The notes: generated by a model from the letters alone, not told the origin. Shown: positions 1-9,713, counted from the first letter of the stretch. The stretch is 64,000 bases of DNA from Pseudomonadota bacterium (GCA_021790335.1 JAJYEE010000002.1:130164-194163); one strand, 5' to 3'. Translations and numbers: made by a program.

Positions 1-1167
1 AGCCAGCAGTGTGCCCAGTTTGTGTGTGCGCAAGGACTTCGATAACTTCCCCTGCAGGATCGAATAGGTGCCAGCTGCGCCGCAGCACATGAAGGAATAG
101 GACACGGGCACCAGCTTGAATCCGGCCCGTCGCAGGAGTTTCTCGGCTACGGAGTTGAGTTTCTGGCTGTGCTGCAGACTGCAGGACGACAAAAACGCGA
201 TGCGCGGGCCCTGCTGCTGTCTAAGAGACGCATTCTCGTCATTCCTCCAAGCGTCCGTAACGACCTCGGCGATGTCTTTTGTCAGCTCGGAGATGCGCTT
301 CGCCTTGTCTCGATATCTGGGTTCTTTCTGCAGCAGATGAACATACTCGCGGAAGAATGCGCCACAGCCGCTGGCTGTGAAGACGATCGCCTCAGCACCG
401 GCCTCGATGTGCGGCCACAAGGCGTCGATATTGCGGCGCATGAATGCGCGCGCCTCGTCCGCTGCCCCCATGTGCTGGCTGACCGCACCGCAGCACCCGT
501 TCCCGGCCCTGATCAGCCGAATTCCCAGACGATCCAGCACGCGCGCCGCCGCAGCATTGATATCCGGGGCCAATGCCGGTTGCACGCAGCCTTGCCAGAC
601 AAGCATGCTGCGGGCGTGCGGCCGGTCCGGCCACTCGCCCATCGGCCTGCGCTGCGGCACCCTGGACTGCAGATCGCGAGGCAGAAACCTGCGCAACGCC
701 TGTCCGATGCGCAATAGTGCCGTGAACCTGCGGCGGTGCGGAACAACGGCACGCAGGGCCAGGCGCACCAGTCTCTCCTTGAACGGACGCGGCGATTCCC
801 TCTCGACCAGTTCCCTGCCTATGTCGAGCAGGCGTCCGTAGCGGACTCCCTGCGGGCAGCTGGCCTCGCAGGATCGGCAGGTCAGGCAGCGGTCCAGATG
901 CTGCCGGAGGTTGGCCCCGATCGTGTCATGCTGGAGCGTCTTCAGCGTATAGGCGGGAAGCAAGGAAGCGGCGCTGGGCATCTTGCCTTCGAACATTTGC
1001 TTGATCAGATAGATTCGTCCACGGGGCCCGTCCCATTCATCGTCGAGCAGCCTGAAAGTGGGGCAAATAAATGTACACTGTCCGCATTGCACGCAGGGAC
1101 CGAGGAGCGCCTCCGCTTCCCGCGCCATATCGGTGCCACGGTAATTTTCGGCCAAATCGACTTTCAT
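1..1167 (-). CDS. glcF: Glycolate oxidase iron-sulfur subunit GlcF, 3' end cut by window edge
   Basis: Reading the minus strand from the ATG at 1167 gives 389 codons without a stop up to base 1, so the C-terminus lies outside the window. Two ferredoxin-type 4Fe-4S motifs are visible: C25-C28-C31-C35 (CVQCGQC) and C94-C97-C100-C104 (CLTCRSC). They are followed by two cysteine-rich CCG domains (GNGCCGA and MCCGAAG). This is the order in GlcF, the electron-transfer subunit of glycolate dehydrogenase (GlcDEF), which oxidises glycolate to glyoxylate at the membrane. GlcD/GlcE would be upstream on the minus strand but are not adjacent: the next gene is an unrelated DUF523 remnant. A related lactate or heterodisulfide-type subunit is the alternative. 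Confidence 0.88.
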   Translation of the reverse strand, partial: MKVDLAENYRGTDMAREAEALLGPCVQCGQCTFICPTFRLLDDEWDGPRGRIYLIKQMFEGKMPSAASLLPAYTLKTLQHDTIGANLRQHLDRCLTCRSCEASCPQGVRYGRLLDIGRELVERESPRPFKERLVRLALRAVVPHRRRFTALLRIGQALRRFLPRDLQSRVPQRRPMGEWPDRPHARSMLVWQGCVQPALAPDINAAAARVLDRLGIRLIRAGNGCCGAVSQHMGAADEARAFMRRNIDALWPHIEAGAEAIVFTASGCGAFFREYVHLLQKEPRYRDKAKRISELTKDIAEVVTDAWRNDENASLRQQQGPRIAFLSSCSLQHSQKLNSVAEKLLRRAGFKLVPVSYSFMCCGAAGTYSILQGKLSKSLRTHKLGTLLA

Positions 1168-1480
1168 AGGGCATGATCCGAGAATTTGAACAGTTTCAGT
1201 CGGAAGCGCACCGCTGCCGGGGTTCCGGTGCACTTTCGGAAGCCGCAGTCGCTGCAACACTATGAGACAAACCCATTTCTGTTTCCAAGACTTTATATCA
1301 ATCGCATCAATAGGATTGGCTTATGTTATGGCACATCCCCCTCCTGATCGGCATGCTGCCAGACGAAGCGGCTGGCGTCTCGAAGCCGTAAGGGGCAAGA
1401 GAAGCCCGCGCCCCCATTGGCCCGCTGCCAACGGTTGCAGGGCAACACCCGGCGTGCCTAGCCGGCTGAAAGGCGCCGGA

Positions 1481-1981
1481 TCAGGCTGCGGTCCCCGCTT
1501 CCAACTTCCTGAGCAGCATTTCCGCTTCCGCGACTTCGTCCTCACTGAAGACGTGAACGCCGACCTGGCGCAGCTTCGCGGCAGTCATTCCGGAGCCGGA
1601 CACTTTGGAGCCGGTAAAGCTTCCATCGAAAATGACATGCGATCCACTCGACGGGCTGCCTTCCTTCAATATCGTGATCCGGATGTTCCACTCCCGCGCA
1701 ACCTCTAGCGCCCGCCCCGCTCTCCTAAGGAAATACACCGTGACATCGCGACCGCCGAAATCGACGACTTTTGCCGAACCGTCAAGCACGTTTCCGACGA
1801 CGGAAGCGATCTCCGAGCGCAGACGCGGAACCGTGAGGCTGCCGTCAACCTCCAGGCACGCTGCCACGATGCGTCCATCCCGATACTAGCGTTTCAGGAG
1901 GGGGTGATCGCAGAACATATCCTCTCCGTCGTAGCGGACGGCATGGCCTAGAAGACAGGCGCTAACGAGGACTGATTCCAT
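1481..1981 (-). pseudogene. DUF523 family gene interrupted by an in-frame amber codon
   Basis: From the ATG at 1981 the minus strand encodes a DUF523-like protein (start MESVLVSACLLGHAVRYDG) of the same length as the intact paralogue at 27315-27824. Codon 32 is TAG (1888-1886) where the paralogue has TGG (Trp). The frame after it stays open to 1481 and remains clearly homologous (YRDGRIVAACLEV; LKEGSPSSG). The paralogue's SPSCG cysteine is Ser here, so a conserved residue is also lost. A GTG at 1867 could restart a 128-residue fragment. Most likely a decaying duplicate; a sequencing error or readthrough cannot be excluded. DUF523 has no firmly known function. Confidence 0.8.
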
Positions 1982-2062
1982 CGCGTATCCCCACTGCAGC
2001 GAACGCGGCTGCTGGCGCCGCCGTTCGCATGATGCGGCTTTGGCGCTGTTGCCGCGCCACAT

Positions 2063-2944
2063 TCAAAGCAACTCTCCCTGCATCGTCGCGACGACCTGGC
2101 CGCCGACACTGACCTCTCGCAATCTGCCGTTCATGCGTGCGCGCAGCCTGATGAGCGACGGACGGCGAACCTCATGACCCTGCTCGATGCGTAGCGACAG
2201 GTCCGACCCGCCCAGCAGACGGTGTTCCAGCAGATACGCGCCAAGAAATGCCGCACCATTTCCGGTGGCTGGATCCTCGCGCACGCCGTAAGCCTCGAAG
2301 AAAAAGCGCACGCAGAGATCGTTTCGCGGATCATGGGTCTCGTGGCAAAAGAGGTACACGAGGGGCGGAAACCCCTCCGCTGCCAGGGGGATGAACGCAT
2401 CCAGATCAAGCGTGCTACGCTTCAGCGCCTGGAGGTTTCGCAGCGGCACGATTATCGCCGAGATGCCGGCTGTGACCATCTGAACGGGAGACGCGGTATC
2501 GATGTCATCCGGCGATATTCCAAGCGCGGCAGCGATCGATTCACGACTGCAGACCGCCCTGAAGCGGACCTGCGGCGCCAGGAACCACGCGATCTCGCTG
2601 TCCTCGGCGGTGTGCTCGAAAGTGACCGGGATCTGCCCCACCGAAAGGTTAAGCCGCACGGCGTTCGAATCGCCGAACGCAACATGCCGCCGGATCACCC
2701 ACGCCGTGCCGACGATCGGATGTCCCGCAAAGGCGATTTCCCGCGCCGGCGTGAAAATCCGCACCCGGTATCCACCATCCTGCTCCGGTACGGTGTCTGC
2801 AAATACCGTCTCGGAGTAATTCATCTCTGCCGCAATCTGCTGCATCGTTTCAACGGACAGACCTTCGCCGCCGGTCACGACGGCCAGCTGATTGCCTGAG
2901 TATCGCTGTTCCGCAAAGACATCAACGATGTAGATGTGCATCAT
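2063..2944 (-). CDS. PhzF family isomerase/epimerase
   Basis: This 293-residue protein matches the PhzF fold in length and motifs. The N-terminal half carries the catalytic glutamate in NYSETVF (E45) after a conserved IVDVFAEQRYSGNQLAVV segment. The second half has the DPATGNGAA signature that forms the mirror lobe of the diaminopimelate-epimerase-like fold. PhzF of Pseudomonas isomerises a phenazine precursor, but most family members lie outside phenazine loci and have unknown substrates. No phenazine genes are present here, so only the family is assigned. Two adjacent ATGs (2944 and 2941) are possible starts. It lies downstream of the methyltransferase on the same strand with a gap of about 190 bases. 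Confidence 0.9.
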   Translation of the reverse strand: MMHIYIVDVFAEQRYSGNQLAVVTGGEGLSVETMQQIAAEMNYSETVFADTVPEQDGGYRVRIFTPAREIAFAGHPIVGTAWVIRRHVAFGDSNAVRLNLSVGQIPVTFEHTAEDSEIAWFLAPQVRFRAVCSRESIAAALGISPDDIDTASPVQMVTAGISAIIVPLRNLQALKRSTLDLDAFIPLAAEGFPPLVYLFCHETHDPRNDLCVRFFFEAYGVREDPATGNGAAFLGAYLLEHRLLGGSDLSLRIEQGHEVRRPSLIRLRARMNGRLREVSVGGQVVATMQGELL

Positions 2945-3135
2945 TGTCCTGCAGGTATTTCGACGGAAACCCTTTCAGACACACACCAGGGTCCATGAAG
3001 CGGATTCTGGCAGGGCATACTCGTGGCGCGCCAGAGCCTGCTTGCCCTCTTCTGGCCGCCATGAGACGCCCGGGAAACGGGCATACCGGTATATACAAGC
3101 CGCCGCCTTCCTTCCTTGCTTGACGCTGGAGGGGC

Positions 3136-3957
3136 TCATCTGCGTCCGGCCAGATAGGTGTAATAGTTGCACGCAGCGAAGAACGTGCCGTCGCTCATTG
3201 CCCGTTGCTGCTCGCTCAACCAGACCTTGATCTGCTGCGCGGGCAACAGGCCGGCTTTCTCTACATACGGCACGTATGTCTCCGCGAAAGACTTGAAGTA
3301 GCTGCCGGTTCCGATTTCGACCACCGCGTCGCCCCAGGCTTCGATCAGGCTCAGTCCCAATTCAGGCAGCAGTCGCGGCAGGTCTCGCATGATCCGCGGA
3401 TTGTTGAACGTGGCGCTTGCCAGCGCTGTGTCCATTTGACGGCCGAAGCAGTGATCCGCGAAGGAGTAGGTCAGAGAGGCATAGTCACCGTCAAATACCA
3501 CTATTGTGCCGCCCGAACGGACCACCCTTCCCATCTCGCTTACAACCATTGCCGGCTCGGTAACGTGGCTGATCAGCGTGTGGGCGATTACCACATCGAA
3601 AGACGCGTCGGGAAAATCCAGGTGGTGGACATCTCCGACCCGGAAAGTGATCCGGTCCCCTACTTTCTCATCGTCGGCGAATCTACGCCCTGCCTCAATG
3701 AAGGGACTGCAATGATCAACGCCTATGGCTTCACCGGTAAAGTCAGCGCGTCGCACCAGCAACCGCAGCATGGCCCCGGTACCGCATCCGACTTCAAGTA
3801 TCCGTGGGGATTGAGGCACGGCCAGGCGGGCCAGGTACTTGTCAAACAACCTCGTGAACACCGCGTCCCGGGACCGGCCCTCCAAGCGCGCGATAAGGCG
3901 CTCGAGCGTACCTTGATCCAGCTCGTTAACGAAACGGTGGGGATCGCGTGCAACCAT
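3136..3957 (-). CDS. Class I SAM-dependent methyltransferase
   Basis: A 273-residue protein with a complete Rossmann methyltransferase core. Motif I is LEVGCGTG at residues 54-61, the acidic residue ending strand beta-2 is in IGVDHCSPF, and the motif after strand 4 is DFPDASFDVVIAH. The C-terminal 100 residues are a substrate-binding extension ending in CNYYTYLAGRR. The substrate cannot be read from sequence. It sits about 195 bases downstream of cynS on the same strand; whether it is co-transcribed with the cyanase gene is unclear. Confidence 0.88.
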   Translation of the reverse strand: MVARDPHRFVNELDQGTLERLIARLEGRSRDAVFTRLFDKYLARLAVPQSPRILEVGCGTGAMLRLLVRRADFTGEAIGVDHCSPFIEAGRRFADDEKVGDRITFRVGDVHHLDFPDASFDVVIAHTLISHVTEPAMVVSEMGRVVRSGGTIVVFDGDYASLTYSFADHCFGRQMDTALASATFNNPRIMRDLPRLLPELGLSLIEAWGDAVVEIGTGSYFKSFAETYVPYVEKAGLLPAQQIKVWLSEQQRAMSDGTFFAACNYYTYLAGRR

Positions 3958-4151
3958 GTTTCACTCCATACATCATCCTTCCGGGAAATATCACACGCAG
4001 ACCTGCTCCGCCCCTCCTCATTTTTCCGGGCAGCAGCGCGCATCGGGCGCCGACATCCTCGCACTCTCCCCGGGGCGCTGCGGCAGTGCGCGCAACACCC
4101 CGGGGCCAGGTAAAATGGAAAGCTCAACGAAACTTCAGCTTCCGGCGGACC

Positions 4152-4595
4152 CTACCATGGCTTGTAGGGCAGAAACTTGCCGCTCATCTTGATCAGGACG
4201 CGGTCACCTTTCGGATCCTCTTGTTTGTCGATGTCCATGGTGAAATCGATCGCGCTCATGATGCCATCGCCAAATCTCTCGTGAATAAGCTCCTTGATCG
4301 TCGTTCCATAGACATTGAGCATTTCGTAAAAGCGGTAAATCAGAGGATCCGTCGGAACGGCGGTAGGCAGAGACCCCTTGTAGGGAACCGCCTGCAGCAG
4401 CGCTATTGCCTCCGCCGGCAGGTCAAACAATTTTGCCACTATTTTTGCCTGTTCCGCAGTGAAAATCATCTGCCCTAAACATGCCGCGGTGGTCCACTCC
4501 TTGCTCTTTCCGACTGTACGCGCCACCTCGGCCCAACTCAGGCCCTTCCGGATCCGGGCTGCAACAATTGCCTCGGTTACGTCATTGCGTGTCAT
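4152..4595 (-). CDS. cynS: Cyanase (cyanate hydratase)
   Basis: Cyanase converts cyanate and bicarbonate to ammonia and CO2 via carbamate, detoxifying cyanate and releasing usable nitrogen. The 147-residue protein has the N-terminal helix-turn-helix-like domain and the C-terminal cyanase domain. The catalytic triad is visible as R88 and E91 in IYRFYEMLN and S114 in GIMSAIDF. All three have the same offset of 8 from E. coli Arg96, Glu99 and Ser122. The gene lies downstream of a NiCoT permease on the minus strand and divergent from a CynR-like regulator, as in E. coli where cynR is divergent from the cyn operon. Near a thiocyanate hydrolase operon it probably handles cyanate present with or formed from thiocyanate. 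Confidence 0.97.
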   Translation of the reverse strand: MTRNDVTEAIVAARIRKGLSWAEVARTVGKSKEWTTAACLGQMIFTAEQAKIVAKLFDLPAEAIALLQAVPYKGSLPTAVPTDPLIYRFYEMLNVYGTTIKELIHERFGDGIMSAIDFTMDIDKQEDPKGDRVLIKMSGKFLPYKPW

Positions 4596-4789
4596 GAAAT
4601 TTATATCTCCTTGGGATCAATTTTTTTGTTCCTCCGTACGACGGCAACTGTCTAAAGACGGTCTTGCACACGCGCACAGGAAGGTTTCCGCTGGGTTGAC
4701 ATCACCCAGACTTTCTGCGGTTCCGAATCGGGGAAATCCGGAAAACCGGAAAAGTGGATGCCGGGATCCCCGCGAACGAAATGCGGCTA

Positions 4790-5830
4790 TCACAATTTCT
4801 CATAGTCGTTCATCCGATAGATGGCCACGGACACGATCCAGCTCGTGATGAATATACCAATTATCAGAAGCCCTATCGCCCCCGAATGGTCACTCAGGAA
4901 TTTGATCCGGTCCCACATGTATCCCTTTAGATGGAACTCCTGCGATATAAGTCCGATGGTTTCAATCCCGCCAATGAGCAGCGCGACTACGACCGAAACG
5001 GATGTTACAGTGATGTTGTAGTACAGCTTGCGAATCGGTTTCATGAAGGCCCAGCCATAGGCACCTAACATCAGGATTCCGTCCGTCGTGTCCATGAGAG
5101 ACATGCCGGCAGCAAACAGGACAGGAAACACCAGGATCACCCATATAGACATGCCCTTTGTGGCCTCGGCTGCCGCGATGCCCAGCAGGCTGACCTCGGT
5201 AGCGGTATCGAATCCGAACCCGAAGAGAAGGCCGACCGGAAACAGGTGCCAGCTTTTCGTAACCAGCCGAAACAAAGGCCTGAATATACGCGAAAGGAAT
5301 CCCCGCTTATTCAGGAGCAATTCCATCTCGTCCTCGTCGTAGACGCCACCGTTGCGGACGTGCTTGAAGCTTGCATAGGCGGACCGCGCTATGACGATGT
5401 TGATCACCGCCATGGTGAAAAGAAACGACGCCGATATGATGGTTCCGAAAATGCCGGCCGAGTCGTTGAACGAGTTGAACCTGCCGTTTATGGAACTCAA
5501 CGTTACACAGATCGCTATTGTGGCGATGACCAACACCAGTGAGTGCCCCAGCGAGAAAAACAGACCTGTTGTCACTGGCCGCTTGTTCTGCTGCATCAGT
5601 TTGCGCGTGACATTGTCGATTGCAGCGATGTGGTCGGCATCAAAGGCGTGCCGCATCCCGAAGGAATACGCCAGCACCGCGGTACCGAGCAGCACAGGAC
5701 TGCCGTGAAAAACGATCAACGTCCAGGTCCACGCAACGACGTTAAATGCGATGAGCAGGCCGAGCACCCCGATCACCCTCTTTTTGAGGCCCGCGTCGCT
5801 GGCGAGGAACGTTCGCAGATGTGCGATCAT
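4790..5830 (-). CDS. NiCoT family nickel/cobalt permease, copy 1
   Basis: A 346-residue polytopic inner-membrane permease of the HoxN/NixA/NhlF (NiCoT) family. All signatures are present: RHAFDADHIAAID in the second transmembrane segment, FFSLGHSLV, GFGFDTATE and GMSLMDTTDG. The frame opens at 5869, but the ATG at 5830 is preferred because an AGGAGG box precedes it at good spacing; this also gives exactly the length of the second copy at 28248-29288. NhlF of Rhodococcus, a member of this family, supplies cobalt to nitrile hydratase. Since the scn operon here encodes a cobalt-type relative, cobalt supply is the likely role (inference); nickel for another enzyme is possible. Confidence 0.93.
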   Translation of the reverse strand: MIAHLRTFLASDAGLKKRVIGVLGLLIAFNVVAWTWTLIVFHGSPVLLGTAVLAYSFGMRHAFDADHIAAIDNVTRKLMQQNKRPVTTGLFFSLGHSLVLVIATIAICVTLSSINGRFNSFNDSAGIFGTIISASFLFTMAVINIVIARSAYASFKHVRNGGVYDEDEMELLLNKRGFLSRIFRPLFRLVTKSWHLFPVGLLFGFGFDTATEVSLLGIAAAEATKGMSIWVILVFPVLFAAGMSLMDTTDGILMLGAYGWAFMKPIRKLYYNITVTSVSVVVALLIGGIETIGLISQEFHLKGYMWDRIKFLSDHSGAIGLLIIGIFITSWIVSVAIYRMNDYEKL

Positions 5831-6693
5831 GTGCCGACCTCCTAATAAATTCTTGCTAGGATTGATCAAATTTCGAAGAGACTACGCTTTGGTGCACGCC
5901 AACTTCTCTATCAGTTCTCTCGCCCTGCTTCCACCAGCAGCATCTCCGTTGCATGGTTCCATATCGGCCAACGCTGTTCTTCGAAGAAAGTCGGCATGTC
6001 AGGATTCGGGGGATTGGCGACCCGTAGCAGCTCCGGATGCCATCGCGCATTTTCCCGAGATTTCCCGCAGCTTGGTGCATTAGCGACACCGCCGGCTCAC
6101 ATCACACCGAACCGAGTACTCAATCAAAATTACACAGCCCATCGATACTTCCGCGTTGCGCAAGAATTGCCTCTTGCGTTCCCTGTCGGGGAATTGTGAG
6201 AAATGACTGATCCCGTCATACATTTCACGCGAACCCATCGCCCTTATCCGGACCGCGCTGCAGGACATCATGCTCCTGCGCCAGGCGCCCAACATTGCTT
6301 TCAGTCAGTGCGCGCTTACGCAATACGATGCCATTTCCGTATCCTGTGTCGTCGACGCGCGCAGTATGCCGATGCCAATGCCGTCGTGTCGCGAATCACT
6401 CCCCGACCGGAATGGGAGCACAGGCGGAAATAGATTCGACCCCAGATTTATGGTCGCAACGCCTGACGTTGTCTTGTTTGCTCAGTATCTTATATCGTGT
6501 TCTTCCGAAGACGGTTTCACTTGTCTGACCCCGAATCCCGGCACATCTCGGTGGTAGCACAAAGAAACATGCAACCTTAACCAAGTTCTACTGCCAAACG
6601 GTACAAGATCACCTTCGCGATTGTGCGTAACTATGCAACATGAGAGCATGGTGCACCAAGACTAAATACTGATGAGTGTTATAGGTGGTAGCT
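5831..6693. other. Divergent intergenic region, NiCoT permease / cynR
   Basis: About 860 bases separate the minus-strand permease from cynR. No open frame here shows recognisable protein features. It must contain divergent promoters. A TTGATCAA palindrome lies just upstream of the permease near 5863-5870. I looked for a cobalamin riboswitch and did not find its conserved box. Confidence 0.5.
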
Positions 6694-7752
6694 ATGGATC
6701 GAAACATTGTTTTGCCTCGCTCGATTCGCTACCTCATTGCGGTAGCTGAACATCGCAGCTTCACGCGTGCGGCAGAAGTCCTGTTTGTATCGCAACCGAC
6801 GCTTTCGCAGCAAATCAAACAATTGGAGCAGTTATTGGACGTCCAGCTGTTGGATCGCTCCGGAAGGGCCGTGCGCCTCACAGCGGCCGGCGAAGTCTAT
6901 GTACGTCATGCCCGCCGCGCATTGGGGGAACTTGAATCGGCGAAGCGGGCCGTTCAGGATCTGAGCGATTTGAAGAGTGGCTCGCTCCGTATCGGAATGA
7001 CTCCGATCACTGATTACCTGGCTACCCCGTTACTGGAGCAGTTCAGCGTCCGCTACCCTGGCATCATAGTGAGCATGCTGGAAATGCCTCAGCATGAAAT
7101 CGGAGACGCCCTGGCGGAAGATCGTGTTGACCTGGGCATCGCTTTCAGCAGTGCCGTATCAATCGAGGACGGTTCGGAAGAAGTCGACAACCATATCCTG
7201 TTCGTCGAGACGCTCGGTCTTGTTGTCGGCACGGGTCACCCGCTTGCACAACAGCACGGACCATTGAGCAAACACGTGCTGGAACAGGAGCCGCTGGTGC
7301 TGTTTAAGGGCGATTATGCGTTACGGCGCCACATCGACCAGTATTGCATGGAACAGGGCATCAATCTGAACATTGCGATCGAAGCGACGTCACTGAGCGT
7401 CATCATGGAAATTGTCCGTTTCGGACGCCGCGCGACGATACTCCCCGACGTGATTGCCTGCGTGCAACCGGGACTTCGCTCCATTGCGCTGCTCCCAGAA
7501 CTGCCTCGTCACACAATCGTTCTGATCTGCCGCCGAGGACAGTACAAGAGCCCGGCTTGCCGGGCATTCGGACAATTGGCCACTGAATGGACCGAGTCAA
7601 GGTGTCTGCGCACGCCCGTTCACAGGCTCCGGCCCTGCCCCCTTCCCGACGTTTGCGCTCAAGCCGAGGTGTGTGCCGAACCGAGATGCATGTTGGACAG
7701 CGACAACGTGGACCAGAATCCGCTGAATGAGCGTGACAAAACTGCCGTTTGA
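6694..7752 (+). CDS. cynR: LysR family regulator, CynR-like
   Basis: The N-terminal 60 residues form a LysR winged helix-turn-helix (SFTRAAEVLFVSQPTLSQQIKQLE). Similarity to E. coli CynR continues through the effector domain (YLIAVAEHRSFTRAA, LDRSGRAVRLTAAGEV, DLKSGSLRIGMTP, VDLGIAFSS). CynR activates cyanase genes in response to cyanate, and this gene is divergent from the cynS strand, as expected. The ATG at 6694 is chosen over the GTG at 6685 because AGGTGG lies 5-10 bases upstream. The protein is 352 residues, about 50 longer than CynR; the extra C-terminal tail, rich in Cys and Pro, has no recognisable domain and may be a readthrough of a lost stop. Confidence 0.85.
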   Translation: MDRNIVLPRSIRYLIAVAEHRSFTRAAEVLFVSQPTLSQQIKQLEQLLDVQLLDRSGRAVRLTAAGEVYVRHARRALGELESAKRAVQDLSDLKSGSLRIGMTPITDYLATPLLEQFSVRYPGIIVSMLEMPQHEIGDALAEDRVDLGIAFSSAVSIEDGSEEVDNHILFVETLGLVVGTGHPLAQQHGPLSKHVLEQEPLVLFKGDYALRRHIDQYCMEQGINLNIAIEATSLSVIMEIVRFGRRATILPDVIACVQPGLRSIALLPELPRHTIVLICRRGQYKSPACRAFGQLATEWTESRCLRTPVHRLRPCPLPDVCAQAEVCAEPRCMLDSDNVDQNPLNERDKTAV

Positions 7753-8702
7753 ACCATAAGTTCTCGATGGCCTGGTCTGGGCACTGAAAATGGCGCGGCA
7801 GCGGCCTAACCGCCGTTCACAGCTGTAGTTGAAGTTTCATGCCCTCCCTGGGTCATGGGGACAATGCACCCTGCTGGCATTCCCGCCCGCCTGCAAAGCC
7901 GCTCCGCACTCACGTGACGGCAATCGCTCGGGCTGCTGCAGTTCGAGAATGTCTGCTTACAGACCGAACCACTCCGGCGCGCCAGATTCGGCTCGAGACT
8001 TGTCCTCATAGTCAGATTTGAAATCAGCGATGCGGTGTGGACTTTCAAATGTCACGCATTGGCACTAAAGCGTTTGCTAATATTCCTTGGCCATTGCAGT
8101 CCTGTTTTCGGGGCGTTTTTCTTACTTTCATCCATAGCAATCCCCTATACCACAAATCGAAATTTAGTCTTGGAAGCGAAAAATCTCCTGTTCCATAGTT
8201 AGGGCCAGTCGCGGATACCGGTTCCGATTGGCTTCGCCGGCAACCGCGTAGTGAGAGCGTAGGTGCATTGGCGCTTGCGAACCGTCGGGCGAATCGGCGT
8301 TCGGATTCAGTGACCCCTGGATGGCGTGGTCGCAGGTTGAGAAGAAAGATCACGCACAAATTTGGGCTATCTGCGGTTTTGCAATGGGTCTGATGCAATG
8401 AGCACTGCTCCGACAATTCCCAACCGTCGGCTAATTGCATCCGGGACTGCGGAGGCTCGCGCAAGCGTCATGTCCGGATCCCGGCGAATTCCGCACCATT
8501 GCGGAAATCGCGCGACGTAGTCGCAGACCCGACTGCTTCCTTGTGCTGGAGATGGAGGTAAGAGAATCGACACAAAATGTACGACCACTCGACTTGCGAA
8601 TGTCTCGCTTGACGTGGGGTTTGGAAAGCCGATTAAGGCGGCAGCGGAACGCATAAACCTGAGCCACACCCCTTATTCATCCACATTATTGGAGGAGATA
8701 GC
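7753..8702. other. Gene-poor region between cynR and the FNT gene
   Basis: About 950 bases with no open frame I can support on either strand. It holds the conserved element at 8134-8205, described separately. The final bases give a good ribosome-binding site (GGAGGAG at 8692-8698) for the FNT gene. Confidence 0.6.
8134..8205 (+). promoter_or_regulatory. Conserved upstream element, copy A (FNT gene)
   Basis: This stretch aligns in the same orientation with 15896-15965 upstream of scnB. Shared blocks in order are ATAGC, CCCTAT, AATCG, AATTT, TCTTGGA, AAAAATCT, GTTC, ATA and GGGC, with about three small gaps. The blocks are separated by similar distances and the flanks do not align. Neither copy has a conserved open frame, so a regulatory role such as operator, promoter or structured leader is likely. 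It begins about 570 bases before the FNT start. Confidence 0.6.
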
Positions 8703-9641
8703 GTGAACACGATAGTCAGAGAAAGCAACGACATCGCTGCGCAAATGGGGCCTAAAACCGGCCTTTCGCATGGAGTGGTGCACGAAGGTGATCCGTTCGA
8801 GCCGCATAGCGTCGAGGTGACTCTCGACAGGCTCGTCAAGGTTGCTGTCGATAAGTGGAATTATCCGCTCAGCTACCTGTTTCAATCGCTGGCTGGTGGA
8901 GCAATGGTGGCGTTTGGTGTGATCCTGGCCATTGCAGTCAGCACCGGCATCACGACGCCTGGTCTGGCAAACCTTGTGAGCGGCCTGGTCTTCGGTTTCT
9001 CCTTCGTCGTGATCCTAGTTTCGAACTCGACCTTGATCACGTCTGACATGGCAGCTGGATTCATTGCCCTGGTACGGCACAAAATGCCTCTCAGCAGCTA
9101 CCTCGGATTCGTCACGGTCGGCTGGATAGGCAACATAATCGGTGCCCTGATATTTGTAGGGATAATCGCTGCCGGGCCAGGCCCGTACGCGACGCTTCCG
9201 TTCTTGCAGAGAGCGCATATGCTCGGCATCGCAAAGGCAGGGGTCGGAACGGAATCGATTTTCACCCTAGGCATTATCTGCACCTGGTTCCTGCAAACTG
9301 CGCTGTTTCTCTATTGCAAGGCGCGCACAGACGTCGGCCGCATGATGCTGGCATATTACGGCCCGCTCGCCTTCGTCGCCGGCATGACCGAGCACTGCAT
9401 CGCAAACGTCGGCTTCATTGCCCTACCCTTGTTCATGCAGGACAAGCTTGCACAGGCGCTTGGGGGCACGCTGCCCGCCGATGGCCCGATGCGCGCGATT
9501 ACCTGGGGTCTCGGCCCGACAGGATTCCTGCGCAACGAGCTGCTATCAGGCGCTGGCAATCTGATTGGTGGTACCGTTTTCATGGCTCTGGTCTTCCTTG
9601 CGATTGCAAAGTTCAGGAGTCGTAGCACCGTCAAGGCGTAA
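8703..9641 (+). CDS. Formate/nitrite transporter (FNT) family anion channel
   Basis: A 312-residue protein with a hydrophilic N-terminus of about 55 residues and then six hydrophobic segments, typical of FNT channels (FocA, NirC, HSC), which conduct small monovalent anions such as formate, nitrite or hydrosulfide. Family-like segments include LVSGLVFGFSFVVILVSNSTL and GMTEHCIANVGFIALPLF, the latter carrying the conserved pore histidine region. Translation starts at the GTG at 8703 behind GGAGGAG. The gene lies between cynR and the scn genes and shares an upstream element with scnB. A cyanate or thiocyanate channel is therefore the working hypothesis; formate, nitrite or HS- are alternatives that sequence alone cannot exclude. 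Confidence 0.9.
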   Translation: MNTIVRESNDIAAQMGPKTGLSHGVVHEGDPFEPHSVEVTLDRLVKVAVDKWNYPLSYLFQSLAGGAMVAFGVILAIAVSTGITTPGLANLVSGLVFGFSFVVILVSNSTLITSDMAAGFIALVRHKMPLSSYLGFVTVGWIGNIIGALIFVGIIAAGPGPYATLPFLQRAHMLGIAKAGVGTESIFTLGIICTWFLQTALFLYCKARTDVGRMMLAYYGPLAFVAGMTEHCIANVGFIALPLFMQDKLAQALGGTLPADGPMRAITWGLGPTGFLRNELLSGAGNLIGGTVFMALVFLAIAKFRSRSTVKA

Positions 9642-9648
9642 AGATATA

Positions 9649-9685
9649 CCCGGGCTGTCGGGCAGATTTTTCCCGATAGCCCGGG
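9649..9685 (+). terminator. GC-rich hairpin after the FNT gene
   Basis: A 14-base-pair stem (CCCGGGCTGTCGGG at 9649-9662 with CCCGATAGCCCGGG at 9672-9685, one G-T wobble) and a 9-base loop lies 7 bases after the FNT stop. No long T tract follows on the plus strand, so termination efficiency is uncertain. Confidence 0.5.
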
Positions 9686-9713
9686 CCGGTTTACGGCCTA
9701 GCCTGCGCTTAGC

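Noticed and set aside
116-1176. Plus-strand open frames opposite glcF
   Set aside because: They have no family features and the minus strand holds a clear GlcF with two 4Fe-4S motifs and CCG domains.
5863-5870. TTGATCAA near the NiCoT start as an FNR box
   Set aside because: The half-sites lack the four-base spacer of FNR/FixK sites.
5831-6693. Cobalamin riboswitch before the NiCoT permease
   Set aside because: No B12-box-like conserved core on the minus strand.
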